This document shows, one piece after another, positions 15,643 through 24,033 of a stretch of DNA of 52,926 nucleotides; position 1 is the stretch's first letter, and every line of letters begins with the position of its first letter. The DNA lies in the NCBI RefSeq assembly GCF_003585935.1, contig NZ_NRJG01000020.1:1-52926 (forward strand), in the 5' to 3' direction. The notes beneath the pieces were generated by a model. The model worked only from the letters and a program-made list of their open reading frames with translations. It made no database searches and was not told the origin of the DNA. The translations under genes were made by a program, and so were the position numbers. Source of the stretch: Psittacicella hinzii. Its GTDB lineage: Bacteria > Pseudomonadota > Gammaproteobacteria > Enterobacterales > Psittacicellaceae.

Positions 15643-17289
15643 ATGAAAAATTTCACTAAAGTTGCTTTAGCCCTTGTATTAGCAGCTGCAACCGGCAGCT
15701 TCACGGCAACCTCTGCATTTGCGGCAGATATTCCAGCAGGCACTAAACTTGCAGAAAAACAAGAATTAAACTATAACTATGGTAACTCTCCAGATACCAT
15801 TGACCCAACTTTAAGTGTATATTCAGATTCATTCTCAGTTTTAAGAATGTTATTCGATACACTTGTACGTCAAGACAGCCATGGTAACTATATCCCTTGG
15901 GCTGCGGAAAAATGGGAAACTTCAAGCGACGGTTTAACTTGGACATTCTACTTACGTAAAAATGCTAAATGGACAGATGGTAAACCTGTAACCGCTAAAG
16001 ATTTCGTATATTCTTGGCAACGTTTAACTGACCCTAAAACTGGTGCTGGCTATGCTGACTACTTAGCAACGGCAAACGTGAAAAACGCAGCGGAAATTAA
16101 CGCAGGCAAGAAAAAACCTTCTGAATTAGGTGTTGAAGCAAAAGATGACTACACTTTAGTAGTACACTTAACAACACCAACTCCATGGTTATCACAAATG
16201 ACAACCTTATCGGTGTTATCACCATTACGTGAAGACGTAATTAAGAAACACGGTGAAAAATGGACATCTGTAGAGAACATTGTTACTACTGGTCCGTTCA
16301 AAATCGTAACTAACCGTCTAAATGATACTATGGACTTTGTAAAATGGGACGGTCACTGGGATGCTAAAAACACTGTGATCACTAAAGTACACTTCGACTT
16401 TATTAACAACCCATTAACCAGTTACTATAAATACTTACAAGGTGAATACCCAACAACAGGTATCCCTGTACAATTTAAAAAACAAGTATTAGCTGAACGT
16501 AAAGATGAACTAGTAACGATTAATCCTTTAAGTACAACTTACTTAAAATTTAATAACAAACGTTTATCAGATGCTCGTGTACGTAAAGCTTTAACTTTAC
16601 TTGTTGACCGTAAATTCTTTATCGAGAAAATCTTAGGCTTCGGGGTAGCAACAAGTACCGTAACTCCTCCAGGCATTAAAGATGGTCAAGACATCAAACA
16701 AGCAGCATGGTTGGAAAGAGACTTTAAAGCAAACGTAGAAGAAGCTCTTTCATTATTAAAAGCTGCTGGTTACAGTAAAGAAAAACCATTAACTGTTACT
16801 TTATTAAGTAGTTCGGGTGCAGATAAGAAAACTTTCGTTGCTTTATCAGGTCTTTGGGAACAAAACACTGGTGGTGTAGTAATCCTGAAAAACGAAGTAG
16901 TTGAAAGTAAAACATGGCAAAGCCGTGTATCTACCGAACGTAACTATGATTTAACGATTGGTGGTTGGAATGCAGACTACGACCAAGTGTCAACTTTCTA
17001 CAACATCTTTACTTGTGACTCACCAATCAACGATGTACAATACTGTAATCCAGAGTTCGATAAATTAGTGAAAACTGCTGCAGCTGAGCAAGACGGTGCA
17101 AAACGTGCTCAACTTTACGCTAAAGCTAATTTAATCTTAGAAAAAGATTTACCAGTAGGTCCATTATGGAATCCAACAACTTTAGCTCTTAAATCTCCAG
17201 CGTTACAAGGTTATAATCCAAATAACGACGTTCGTTACTTCTACGATTACTACTTCATCGCTGGTAAAAAAGCTAAAGGTGCAAAATAG
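15643..17289 (+). CDS. oppA: Periplasmic oligopeptide-binding protein OppA
   Basis: This is a family 5 extracytoplasmic solute-binding protein that captures oligopeptides for an ABC importer. It is 548 aa (E. coli OppA 543), with a Sec signal peptide ending TSAFA. Hallmarks are ELNYNYGNSPDTIDPTL, the LFDTLVRQD segment, WTFYLRKNAKWTDGKPVTAKDFVYSW, TTGPFKI, NNKRLSDARVRKALTLLVDR and a late NYDLTIGGWNADYDQ. The ATG at 15643 follows AAGGAC. It stands alone; oppBCDF are not next to it and no lipobox is present, so it is soluble. MppA- or SapA-type ligand range cannot be excluded. A strong terminator follows. Confidence 0.9.
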   Translation: MKNFTKVALALVLAAATGSFTATSAFAADIPAGTKLAEKQELNYNYGNSPDTIDPTLSVYSDSFSVLRMLFDTLVRQDSHGNYIPWAAEKWETSSDGLTWTFYLRKNAKWTDGKPVTAKDFVYSWQRLTDPKTGAGYADYLATANVKNAAEINAGKKKPSELGVEAKDDYTLVVHLTTPTPWLSQMTTLSVLSPLREDVIKKHGEKWTSVENIVTTGPFKIVTNRLNDTMDFVKWDGHWDAKNTVITKVHFDFINNPLTSYYKYLQGEYPTTGIPVQFKKQVLAERKDELVTINPLSTTYLKFNNKRLSDARVRKALTLLVDRKFFIEKILGFGVATSTVTPPGIKDGQDIKQAAWLERDFKANVEEALSLLKAAGYSKEKPLTVTLLSSSGADKKTFVALSGLWEQNTGGVVILKNEVVESKTWQSRVSTERNYDLTIGGWNADYDQVSTFYNIFTCDSPINDVQYCNPEFDKLVKTAAAEQDGAKRAQLYAKANLILEKDLPVGPLWNPTTLALKSPALQGYNPNNDVRYFYDYYFIAGKKAKGAK

Positions 17290-17349
17290 TTTTTAAAGTT
17301 ATTACTTTAAATTAACCTTAAGTATATAAATATTATTAGACAACAAGTG

Positions 17350-17386
17350 AGCCTTATTCTAGTATCCCTAGAATAAGGCTTTTTTT
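17350..17386 (+). terminator. Intrinsic terminator after oppA
   Basis: AGCCTTATTCTAG (17350-17362) pairs with CTAGAATAAGGCT (17368-17380), followed by TTTTTT. Confidence 0.9.
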
Positions 17387-17393
17387 GGGGGCA

Positions 17394-17424
17394 TAAAAAA
17401 ACTCTGTGCGTAAGCACAGAGTTA
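17394..17424 (-). terminator. Intrinsic terminator of the secreted-protein gene
   Basis: AACTCTGTGC and GCACAGAGTT form a stem at 17400-17423. Read on the minus strand it is followed by TTTTTT. It faces the oppA terminator in the convergent gap. Confidence 0.82.
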
Positions 17425-17512
17425 AAGGAGTAATCATTTAAATGTATTGTTTCAATGTAATAAACAAAAGATTCCCTATCATATCAACATTGATAGGAAG
17501 GTAACTTAACGT

Positions 17513-17932
17513 TTAGTTATTTTGCGTTAAGTCATCTGGTAAAGCAACTTTTAATTGCAGTTTTTCTAAAAGTTGCGCAATCTGTTGTTGCGTAATTACT
17601 GCCGGAGCTTGAATAATATACGAACCTAAATTGTAAGTAATTAAGGAGATATTTTCTTCATCGTGATTAGTATTGATCAGAATATTACTTACATAAGGTG
17701 AGCGGTATAGGGTTGCGACAATCGCACGCTCTGGAGTTTTAATTACGGCGAAATCTTGGTGTCCGTAGAAATTATACCCATACGGATCATTGTATTCTTG
17801 CCATGGCATATCAAACTCGCGTTGCGGAGGGATGCCATAATTTTTCGGAAATGAAGCCGCTGTTGCTGCTTGAGCACTCAAACTTGCTAAACCTGCAGCT
17901 ACAAATAGCAGATTTAAAAGCATTTTTTTCAT
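17513..17932 (-). CDS. Secreted protein of unknown function (139 aa)
   Basis: I do not recognise the family. The N-terminus is a clear Sec signal peptide (MKKMLLNLLFVAAGLASLS, cleavage after AQA), so the mature protein of about 115 aa is periplasmic or exported. The mature part starts ATAASFPKNYGIPPQREFD. It contains an aromatic Tyr-rich stretch (YNDPYGYNFYGHQDF) and then an alternating strand pattern around TPERAIVATLYRS and SLITYNLGSYII. The C-terminus is helical and Gln/Leu-rich. There are no Cys residues. AAGGAC precedes the ATG, a TTAAGTC/GACTTAA hairpin overlaps that site, and a good promoter lies at 17991-18019. It is a single-gene unit with its own terminator. Confidence 0.8.
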   Translation of the reverse strand: MKKMLLNLLFVAAGLASLSAQAATAASFPKNYGIPPQREFDMPWQEYNDPYGYNFYGHQDFAVIKTPERAIVATLYRSPYVSNILINTNHDEENISLITYNLGSYIIQAPAVITQQQIAQLLEKLQLKVALPDDLTQNN

Positions 17933-17942
17933 GCTAATGTCC

Positions 17943-17960
17943 TTAAGTCGTATGACTTAA
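17943..17960 (-). promoter_or_regulatory. Inverted repeat next to ribosome site of secreted-protein gene
   Basis: TTAAGTC-GTAT-GACTTAA at 17943-17960 lies just upstream of, and touching, the AAGGAC ribosome site for the gene starting at 17932. It could mask the site in the mRNA or bind a protein. Confidence 0.45.
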
Positions 17961-17990
17961 TGATGTTTGTTCGTTGTTTTTTGTGACTTT

Positions 17991-18019
17991 ATTATATATT
18001 ATTTTGCCTTTTTGTGCAA
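17991..18019 (-). promoter_or_regulatory. Promoter of the secreted-protein gene
   Basis: On the minus strand TTGCAC and TATAAT are separated by exactly 17 nt, a near-consensus sigma-70 promoter. The leader is about 50 nt. Confidence 0.72.
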
Positions 18020-18022
18020 AAA

Positions 18023-18058
18023 CTAATAAAAAAACCTACAACCGTAGTCGTAGGTTTC
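18023..18058 (-). terminator. Intrinsic terminator of the MFS gene
   Basis: On the minus strand AACCTACGAC pairs with GTTGTAGGTT (one G-U type pair; plus coordinates 18033-18056), followed by TTTTTATT. It is about 50 nt past the MFS stop. Confidence 0.75.
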
Positions 18059-18105
18059 AAACTTTTAGGAGTCGTAAAAATATTTATTAAGAAATGTTAC
18101 TTGTA

Positions 18106-19431
18106 TTAGTGTCCAGCTGCCATGCCAGCCCCTGCGCTACTGTTAATGCCCCAAACCGCACGATAGAATAATGAGCATAAACCACTAAGCGCAATTGCCG
18201 CTCCAGTGATTAAGAGCATAGTAGTTCCTTCGTGACGATCTGATTTAATAATAAAGTCACAGTGACTAATTACTAAACCTGGTACAAGTAACATAATTGC
18301 TTGCATTAAGCTCGAAGCTGTACCTGTAATATGTGGATAACGAGTTAAGTACACCATCATAATACTTGAACTAATCATACCGCTAAAGAAAGTATTCGAA
18401 CACATAGCGGCTGTAATAGTATACTCGTTTTTAACTGTATATATTACCAGAATATTTAAAGCTACGGCTAAAACTTGTCCGGCAGCAGCAACTGTCCAGA
18501 TAGTTTGTAAGTTAACGCCTTTTTTAATTAAGTGTTGACTTACATACATCCCTAAAGAGAGGAATACGATTAACATAGCTAGGAAATACGAAGAATTAGT
18601 ACTACTTACCTTATAGTCAATCATTAATACTGCAGGGAGTAAAGTTGGATAAGCAAAACTCGCTAACTCAAAGGTAGTAAAAGCAAGAATTAAGACTACT
18701 GAACGTGGATCTTTTAAAATCGCACCGTAGTTTTTAAGGATACGAATGGTATTTAGTGATTGACGTTTCTCTGGATCTAAAGTTTCAGGGATCTTAATTA
18801 AGAATACGGCTGCACTAAAGAGAATGAGAAGTGAAATAAAGTAATAGATTCCTTTCCAAGGCATGATTAGAAGTAACCAACCACCAATCATTGGCGCTAA
18901 GGCTGGACCAAAGAAGAAAATACTCATTAAGTAAGAGTTATAAATAACAAAGTCTTTAGGTGAGTAAGCATCTTTGAGCACAATAGAAGGAATACTACCA
19001 ATACCAGAAAAGACAATCCCTTGTAAAACTCGTACAGTTAAGAGTGCGGTGTAGTTAGCAGTAAACTGTAGAATACCATTAAGAATTAAGCCCAGAACTA
19101 CTAAAAGCATAATAATGCTTTTCCGTCCAAAGCGGTCAATGCACGGACCCCAAATTAATTGTCCGATGCCCAGACCAATAGCAAAGTAAGGGATAATCGC
19201 TTGGATCTGTTCTACCGAAGCATTAAAGTAAGTTGAAAGGTCTAATAAAGCAGGAATAACCGCGTCATTAACTAACGATGCATTCATCGCTAATAGACCT
19301 AAAGTGAAAATTAAAAGGATCTTATTAGGAAGTTTTTTCTGTAAGGCTTGTTGGTGAGGAGTTATAGCGTCAAAGCCTACATAAGTTGATCCGGCTTTAC
19401 CAATTAAAGTGTCATTTTTACTTTGTGACAT
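18106..19431 (-). CDS. MFS multidrug exporter, Bcr/CflA (DHA1) type
   Basis: This is an inner-membrane proton-driven exporter of the 12-helix DHA1 family, to which bicyclomycin and chloramphenicol resistance proteins belong; the substrate is unknown. From ATG 19431 it is 441 aa. The first helix starts around LLIFTLGLLAMNASLVND, and motif A is seen in QLIWGPCIDRFGRKS between helices 2 and 3. The motif C region in helix 5 is around FFFGPALAPMIGGWLL, characteristic of antiporters. There is an unusually long polar N-terminus of about 35 residues. I see no clear Shine-Dalgarno sequence; a TTG at 19443 is an alternative start. It is monocistronic. Confidence 0.85.
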   Translation of the reverse strand: MSQSKNDTLIGKAGSTYVGFDAITPHQQALQKKLPNKILLIFTLGLLAMNASLVNDAVIPALLDLSTYFNASVEQIQAIIPYFAIGLGIGQLIWGPCIDRFGRKSIIMLLVVLGLILNGILQFTANYTALLTVRVLQGIVFSGIGSIPSIVLKDAYSPKDFVIYNSYLMSIFFFGPALAPMIGGWLLLIMPWKGIYYFISLLILFSAAVFLIKIPETLDPEKRQSLNTIRILKNYGAILKDPRSVVLILAFTTFELASFAYPTLLPAVLMIDYKVSSTNSSYFLAMLIVFLSLGMYVSQHLIKKGVNLQTIWTVAAAGQVLAVALNILVIYTVKNEYTITAAMCSNTFFSGMISSSIMMVYLTRYPHITGTASSLMQAIMLLVPGLVISHCDFIIKSDRHEGTTMLLITGAAIALSGLCSLFYRAVWGINSSAGAGMAAGH

Positions 19432-19880
19432 AAAAAATTTCAAATTAAAGGTGACCCATAAAGGGAGGAGGGCAAGAACTACATATTCCTTAGTTAAGGA
19501 AACCTAAACTATTTAAAGGTAAAGATAGGCGCATATGTAGAGTTTATTCAACTTTAGACGCCCCAGGATCTAAAGTAAGCTACAAGAATGGCAACAGATC
19601 TTAAGATTATTATTTAGCAGATCCTGCCTTAATAGCTCGTAGATTATAGCGATATTTACGTAAATGTCAAAGGGTAAATGAAGATTTTTCATCAGTTTAA
19701 GTTGTGATATCTTCACAAATATGCGAAAGCTCCAGAAGTTAAGGCTTGTATTTTTATTGTTTTTTAGTTTGCCATAATGGATTATCTGGTTAATAACCAT
19801 AATTTTATTTACGGGAATTAAGTAAATCCTACAAGACTGTATGTATGGTTGCGGGTTGTCTGCAAAACTTTAAAACTCAT

Positions 19881-19980
19881 ACTTAAATCTGACACTTAGA
19901 TCTAGTACCTAAGTCTAGCACTTAAACAAGTGCCTAAATCTCGCACCTAAATCTAACACTTAAACAAGTACCCAATCTAA
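19881..19980. repeat. Degenerate tandem repeat, about 13-bp unit
   Basis: At least seven units of 12-13 nt run head to tail, consensus near ACTTAAATCTAGC. Examples are ACTTAGATCTAGT at 19894, ACCTAAGTCTAGC at 19907 and ACCTAAATCTAAC at 19945. ACTTAAACAAGT recurs at 19920 and 19958. This is a second 13-bp-period array in the window and is older-looking than the one at 6849. Confidence 0.8.
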
Positions 19981-20057
19981 TGCTCAATCATCCCCATCAA
20001 TTTAGCAGCTAAAACTAAAATCAATACTCCATATTCCTCAAACGCTAAATTTTTTCG

Positions 20058-20087
20058 ACAGAAAAAGCACCTCCGAAGAGGTGCTTT
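20058..20087 (-). terminator. Intrinsic terminator of hflKC
   Basis: AAAGCACCTC and GAGGTGCTTT (20064-20087) form a perfect stem with loop CGAA. On the minus strand it is followed by TTCTG after the stem A/T pairs. It sits 40 nt past the hflC stop. Confidence 0.8.
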
Positions 20088-20126
20088 ACCACTTAAGACA
20101 TAATGCCTTAAAGTAATAACCATTAA

Positions 20127-21269
20127 TTAAGGAGCAGATGGCGATGTTGCTGGTTCAGCTGGACTAGCAGGGGTTGCTGGTGCAGCAGGTGCAGCTGGAG
20201 CTTGCTCATTGGTTGCTGGAGTGGTTTCTGTTGGCGCAGCTGGTTGAGCAGGTTGCTCTGGCGTAGCTGGTACAGTTGCTGGTAAGCTAACAGGATTACT
20301 TGGTAAAGCATTCGCTGGTACTTGTACTCCAGTTTGTGGTTTTAAATTAGTATTTGAAATGCCGTTATTGAATAAGAATTGATAGAAACTATCTTTCTCT
20401 GGATTCACTAAAAGCACGCTATTGTTTTGCGCTAAACTTGTTTTATATGCTTCCATATTTTTTAGGAAAGTAAATAATTCATAGTTTTGCGTATAAGTTT
20501 GGTTGTAAATAGCGTTAGCTTGAGCATCAGCAGTTGCGCGGATTTTTGCAGCTTCTAATTGTGCTTCAGAAAGGATTACGGTAATGTTACGGTCAGTTTC
20601 GGCACGCATAATTTGTGCTTGCTCTTGACCTTGAGCACGGTGTTCACCTGCTACAGCTTGACGTTCAGCACGCATACGTTGGTAAATTGAATCTGCGACT
20701 TCAGTAGGTAATTCAATTTTCACTACACGTACGTCAATTACTTGAATCCCGAAGTTTAACGCACCGTCTTCAGCTTTGTTTACAGCATCAAGCGCTTGGC
20801 TCATCAGTTCAGAACGTGAACCTGATACGATATCAGAAATAGTTTGGCTACCTACTTCAGAACGTAAACGGTCATTAATTTTACGACGTAATAAGTCATT
20901 AGCACGGGTAAATTGACCACCAGTTGAAGTATAGAATTTACCAAAATCTACAACTTTCCATTTTACGTATGACTCGATTAATACGTCTTTTTTCTCAACA
21001 GTTAAGAAACGGTCAGATGTATCATCAAGCGTTTGTAAACGAGCATCAATATTTACTACGCTATCAATAAATGGTGGTTTAAAGTGAATACCTGGTTGAA
21101 TTACTACCACGTTGTTGTTACTGTCACGCACTACTTTATTAAAACGTAATTTAATAGCACGAGTTCCTTCTTGCACGAAGTAAACCGAGTTTAGTAAGAG
21201 CACCACAACAATAATTAGTGCCACACCTAAAGCAAGAAGTTTATTGTGATTATTATTGTTTGTTGACAT
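20127..21269 (-). CDS. hflC: FtsH modulator HflC with long Pro/Ala-rich tail
   Basis: HflC is an inner-membrane SPFH/band 7 protein that forms the HflKC cage around the FtsH protease. It is 380 aa (E. coli 334). It has one N-terminal membrane helix (LLALGVALIIVVVLLLNSVYF) and the SPFH start VQEGTRAIKLRFNKVV. The conserved region spans IDARLQTLDD to the helical RAERQAVAGEHRAQGQEQ and EAAKIRATADAQANAIY. The extra length is a C-terminal tail of about 85 residues rich in Pro, Ala, Thr and Gln (periplasmic in the known topology). Its ATG overlaps the hflK stop by one base (TAATG), so translation is coupled. The tail is not a family feature. Confidence 0.93.
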   Translation of the reverse strand: MSTNNNNHNKLLALGVALIIVVVLLLNSVYFVQEGTRAIKLRFNKVVRDSNNNVVVIQPGIHFKPPFIDSVVNIDARLQTLDDTSDRFLTVEKKDVLIESYVKWKVVDFGKFYTSTGGQFTRANDLLRRKINDRLRSEVGSQTISDIVSGSRSELMSQALDAVNKAEDGALNFGIQVIDVRVVKIELPTEVADSIYQRMRAERQAVAGEHRAQGQEQAQIMRAETDRNITVILSEAQLEAAKIRATADAQANAIYNQTYTQNYELFTFLKNMEAYKTSLAQNNSVLLVNPEKDSFYQFLFNNGISNTNLKPQTGVQVPANALPSNPVSLPATVPATPEQPAQPAAPTETTPATNEQAPAAPAAPATPASPAEPATSPSAP

Positions 21270-22627
21270 TAGTTACTACCTCTGGTGTTAAAACGGCTAG
21301 GAGCGGTACGAGAACCATCACGAGTTACTGGACTGCGGTTATCAGTGGCAGCTGGAGTAGTCGTGGTTGGAGTAGTCGTAGTTGGGGCATAACTTGGTGT
21401 AGGAGTTGTTGGTTGTGCTTGATTTGGATCTTGCAGTAATGAACCATCACCTTGTTTTACCTGTGTAGGAGCTTTGCCCGTAGATAAAAGTTTATCTAAA
21501 GGTAAGAAAGTAATCGCATTGTTATCTTGCATAATAACTTTAGGCGTATTACCGTATAGCTCTGCCATTGCTTCTAGGTAGTATCTTTGTTTAAATACTG
21601 ACGGATTAGCCAAGAATTGTGGTAAGAGGTTATTGTACTCAGCAGCATCGGCATTAGCTTTAGCGATAATGCTTGCAGCATAACCTTGTGCTTGAGCAAT
21701 AATTTGTCTTGCTTGACCACGTGCAATAGGTTCACGTGAACGTTGGTAAGCTTCAGCTTCACGAATATAGCGTTGCTCGTCTTCTTGCGCTTTAATCGCA
21801 TCGTCAAAAGACTCTTTAACTTCTTCAGGTGGACGCGCTGATTGGAAGTTTACGTCCACAATACCGATGCCTACGTTATAGCTCTCAAGAGTTTTTAAGA
21901 GCATTTGACGTGTATTCTCTCTCACAATAGAACGACCAGTTGTAATTACGTCGTCCATTTTCATGTGACCCACCACAAAACGTAATGAAGCTTCGGTTGC
22001 TTCACGTAATGTAGTTTCTGGAGCGTCTACCATGTAAAGGTAGTTGTATGGATCGTCAACACGATATTGTACGGTTAAAGTAACATTAACTACGTTTTCG
22101 TCTTGAGTTAACATAGTTCCCTCAATACGTAATTGTCCAACTTGTTGCACGTTAACTTTAGTTACTTTATCAATAACCGGTACACGCCAGTTTAGACCTG
22201 GCATTTTTGTAGCGTAGTAAGCACCAAAACGTTTTACTACCCCACGTTCAGATTCGTTTACGGTGTAAAAACCTGTTGCTAAAAAGCCTAAAAGCACAAC
22301 TCCTAAACCTAGAGTTTTAATTGCTTTTGAGCCTTTACCGAAGTTAAATTTAACATTAGAAAAATCAGGCATAGTAAATGATGATTTCTTTTGTTGTTTG
22401 TTGTTTGATGATTGGTCAGGTTCAGCTGAAGTGCGAGTAGTCTGCTTGTCTGTTGCGCTATTTTCGTTTTTAGGGGTACGAGGAATAGTTTTAGACTTTT
22501 CCTTTTCTGTCTCATCTTCAGATTTATCTTCTGTCTTACCGCTCATTTCACGATATTTTCTAAAGCGCTCTTCTAAATCGCGGCTTAGATCTTCTCTATC
22601 GTAATCGCGTTGGTCTTTTTCACTCAT
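21269..22627 (-). CDS. hflK: FtsH modulator HflK
   Basis: HflK is the partner of HflC in the FtsH-controlling membrane complex. It is 452 aa (E. coli 419). A charged, low-complexity cytoplasmic N-terminus of about 95 residues (DYDREDLSRDLEERF, then Glu/Lys/Ser/Thr-rich) precedes the single membrane helix TLGLGVVLLGFLATGFYTV. The SPFH domain starts NESERGVVKRFG and includes QYRVDDPYNYLYMV and the VDVNFQSARPPEEVKESFDD segment typical of HflK. The end is a Thr/Pro-rich tail (TTPTPSYAPTTTTP). The usual Gly-rich N-terminal stretch of E. coli HflK is replaced by acidic sequence. It is first in the operon; the promoter is inferred at 22870-22898. Confidence 0.93.
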   Translation of the reverse strand: MSEKDQRDYDREDLSRDLEERFRKYREMSGKTEDKSEDETEKEKSKTIPRTPKNENSATDKQTTRTSAEPDQSSNNKQQKKSSFTMPDFSNVKFNFGKGSKAIKTLGLGVVLLGFLATGFYTVNESERGVVKRFGAYYATKMPGLNWRVPVIDKVTKVNVQQVGQLRIEGTMLTQDENVVNVTLTVQYRVDDPYNYLYMVDAPETTLREATEASLRFVVGHMKMDDVITTGRSIVRENTRQMLLKTLESYNVGIGIVDVNFQSARPPEEVKESFDDAIKAQEDEQRYIREAEAYQRSREPIARGQARQIIAQAQGYAASIIAKANADAAEYNNLLPQFLANPSVFKQRYYLEAMAELYGNTPKVIMQDNNAITFLPLDKLLSTGKAPTQVKQGDGSLLQDPNQAQPTTPTPSYAPTTTTPTTTTPAATDNRSPVTRDGSRTAPSRFNTRGSN

Positions 22628-22869
22628 GCGTTAGAACCTTATAGTTAAGTCTTTACCAAAGTAAAGAAAAGTAAAAATAGTAAGAAAAACAATTTATTTG
22701 CTAATCTCTCATTAGTAGAAATTGTTAGTCTTGCGTATGAGGAAGTGACTCTGAAGTCAGTAAGGTAGTAACTCTTAGATAAACTAATTGTTAGCTTAGA
22801 TTAAGTTGATTTTTCATTTTCTTAGAGTCGATTGAAAATAAAAAGCGTTTAATACATAACTTCATTTTT

Positions 22870-22898
22870 ATTATAACAAACAACAAGAGAATCCCCAA
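22870..22898 (-). promoter_or_regulatory. Probable hflKC promoter
   Basis: On the minus strand TTGGGG and TATAAT are 17 nt apart, with TG at the extended -10 position (TGTTATAAT). The leader to hflK would be about 240 nt. Confidence 0.55.
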
Positions 22899-23101
22899 GA
22901 TAATAAAGGCTAAGTTGGCAATTTATGGGGTAGAAATACACTTAGCAACAAGTGTGTATTGCAGGCTGTCTATGTACTCTTGCAAATGGAGGGGAAAAGT
23001 TTAGTTCTAGCTGATTATCACAACAACACTATACAATCCTGAAAAGGAGGTGCTGTTAACTGTAAAGATGAAAATGGGGGGTATGTAAATAATACAAAAG
23101 C

Positions 23102-23165
23102 TAAACGTAAGTAATCCTGTGGTGAGGCGAAACATAAACGAAAGATAAACGTAATATAAACGAAA
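23102..23165. repeat. TAAACGWAA repeats with 11-bp spacing
   Basis: TAAACGTAA occurs at 23102 and 23146, and TAAACGAAA at 23135 and 23157. The last three are exactly 11 nt apart, roughly one DNA turn, as in clusters bound by a cooperative protein. The binding protein is unknown. Confidence 0.6.
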
Positions 23166-23601
23166 GTTTTCTTGCTAAAACATAAGTTAAACTTGCAGCA
23201 AAATTTTACTCTTTGCTGATTACTCATGCTTATCTATACTTCACAAAATCTTACTTTCATCTTGAATTAAATCACATCTTCTTTATCATAAAATTTAGTA
23301 AATGATTGGCAAAAAAGAGGTGCTTCACACCAGTTAAGTTCTGAACAACAAAGGACTATAGATTGCCTTAAGGCTATTTGGTTTTAAGTTTAGGTTCTAC
23401 ATAATCAAATAGGCGAACCAAATAAAGATAATTTTTAGTCTGTGAAATTACAGCTTCGTGTAAATTAACATTGGGGAGATGTTAAGTAAGAAGTAGCAAC
23501 TGATATTATAAAGTTGTAATTTATCCTTTTTTAGGGGCTTGGAGATTTTTTAACCTCTAATTTAGAGTTTTTTCTTCTCTTTGTGGTGGTTAAAGGGTGT
23601 G

Positions 23602-23626
23602 TATAAATTTTGTGAAAATTTACAAA
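23602..23626 (+). promoter_or_regulatory. Possible cyaA promoter element with weak CRP-like site
   Basis: TATAAA at 23602-23607 is followed by TGTGA-AAATTT-ACAAA at 23611-23626 (8 of 10 CRP consensus bases, but AT-rich so chance is likely). In E. coli a CRP site overlapping the cyaA promoter represses it. No good -35 is seen. Confidence 0.28.
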
Positions 23627-23841
23627 ATTTTAACTATACCCGTGATTTTTGTGTGGGTATTTTTGCTTCAGAATATTTCTTTCGTTATTTTCGTTTAAAT
23701 TTGACGGCAGAGTTTCAGTAAAAAGTGCCATTTACTCGAAAGTATCTTATTGATAAGTGTAGATTGAATTTTTGAGGGTAGCTGTTTTCGCAATTAGGGC
23801 TTAAAAAATGCCACTTTAAGGGATTTTTCTGTAATATATAA

Positions 23842-23864
23842 GCAGGAGAACAAGATTCTCCTGC
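23842..23864 (+). repeat. Hairpin in cyaA leader region
   Basis: GCAGGAGAA (23842-23850) and TTCTCCTGC (23856-23864) are perfect arms with a 5-nt loop, not followed by a T-run. It could be a leader structure or attenuator remnant. Confidence 0.5.
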
Positions 23865-24033
23865 ACTTTACGTATATTTGCGGATTAATTTTAGTTTTTA
23901 TTTCCTTCTCTTAGATAGAAGTTACAAAAAGCTAAATATCATTCCCTTTCAGAGATATTAATCTATAGGCACACTCTTTACCGTTAATAATCTGACCTAG
24001 GTTGTTATGCGGCCAGCATGACAGGATTTTCTT

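Larger units (their letters stand above)
19432..20126. other. Gap between MFS gene and hflC, with 13-bp repeats
   Basis: No credible gene is seen; a 76-codon minus frame at 19570-19800 has no recognisable features. The right part holds the degenerate repeats at 19881-19980 and the hflC terminator. Confidence 0.55.
22628..24033. other. 1.4-kb gene-free region between divergent hflK and cyaA
   Basis: No frame here looks coding; the 69-codon minus frame at 23018-23227 is AT-rich and featureless. The region holds the hflK promoter, four TAAACG words at 23102-23165 and a CTCTA/TAGAG hairpin with T-run near 23555-23573. It also has TATAAA at 23602, a weak CRP-like site at 23611-23626 and a GCAGGAGAA/TTCTCCTGC hairpin at 23842-23864. 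The length suggests extensive control of cyaA or an undetected RNA gene. Confidence 0.55.

Noticed and set aside
19570-19800. 76-codon minus-strand frame upstream of the MFS gene
   Set aside because: Composition (Ile, Asn, Lys, Leu) is what AT-rich non-coding DNA gives, and no ribosome site or family signature is seen.
23018-23227. 69-codon minus-strand frame in the hflK-cyaA gap
   Set aside because: It is Cys/Phe-rich chance-like sequence across the TAAACG repeats, with no supporting signals.
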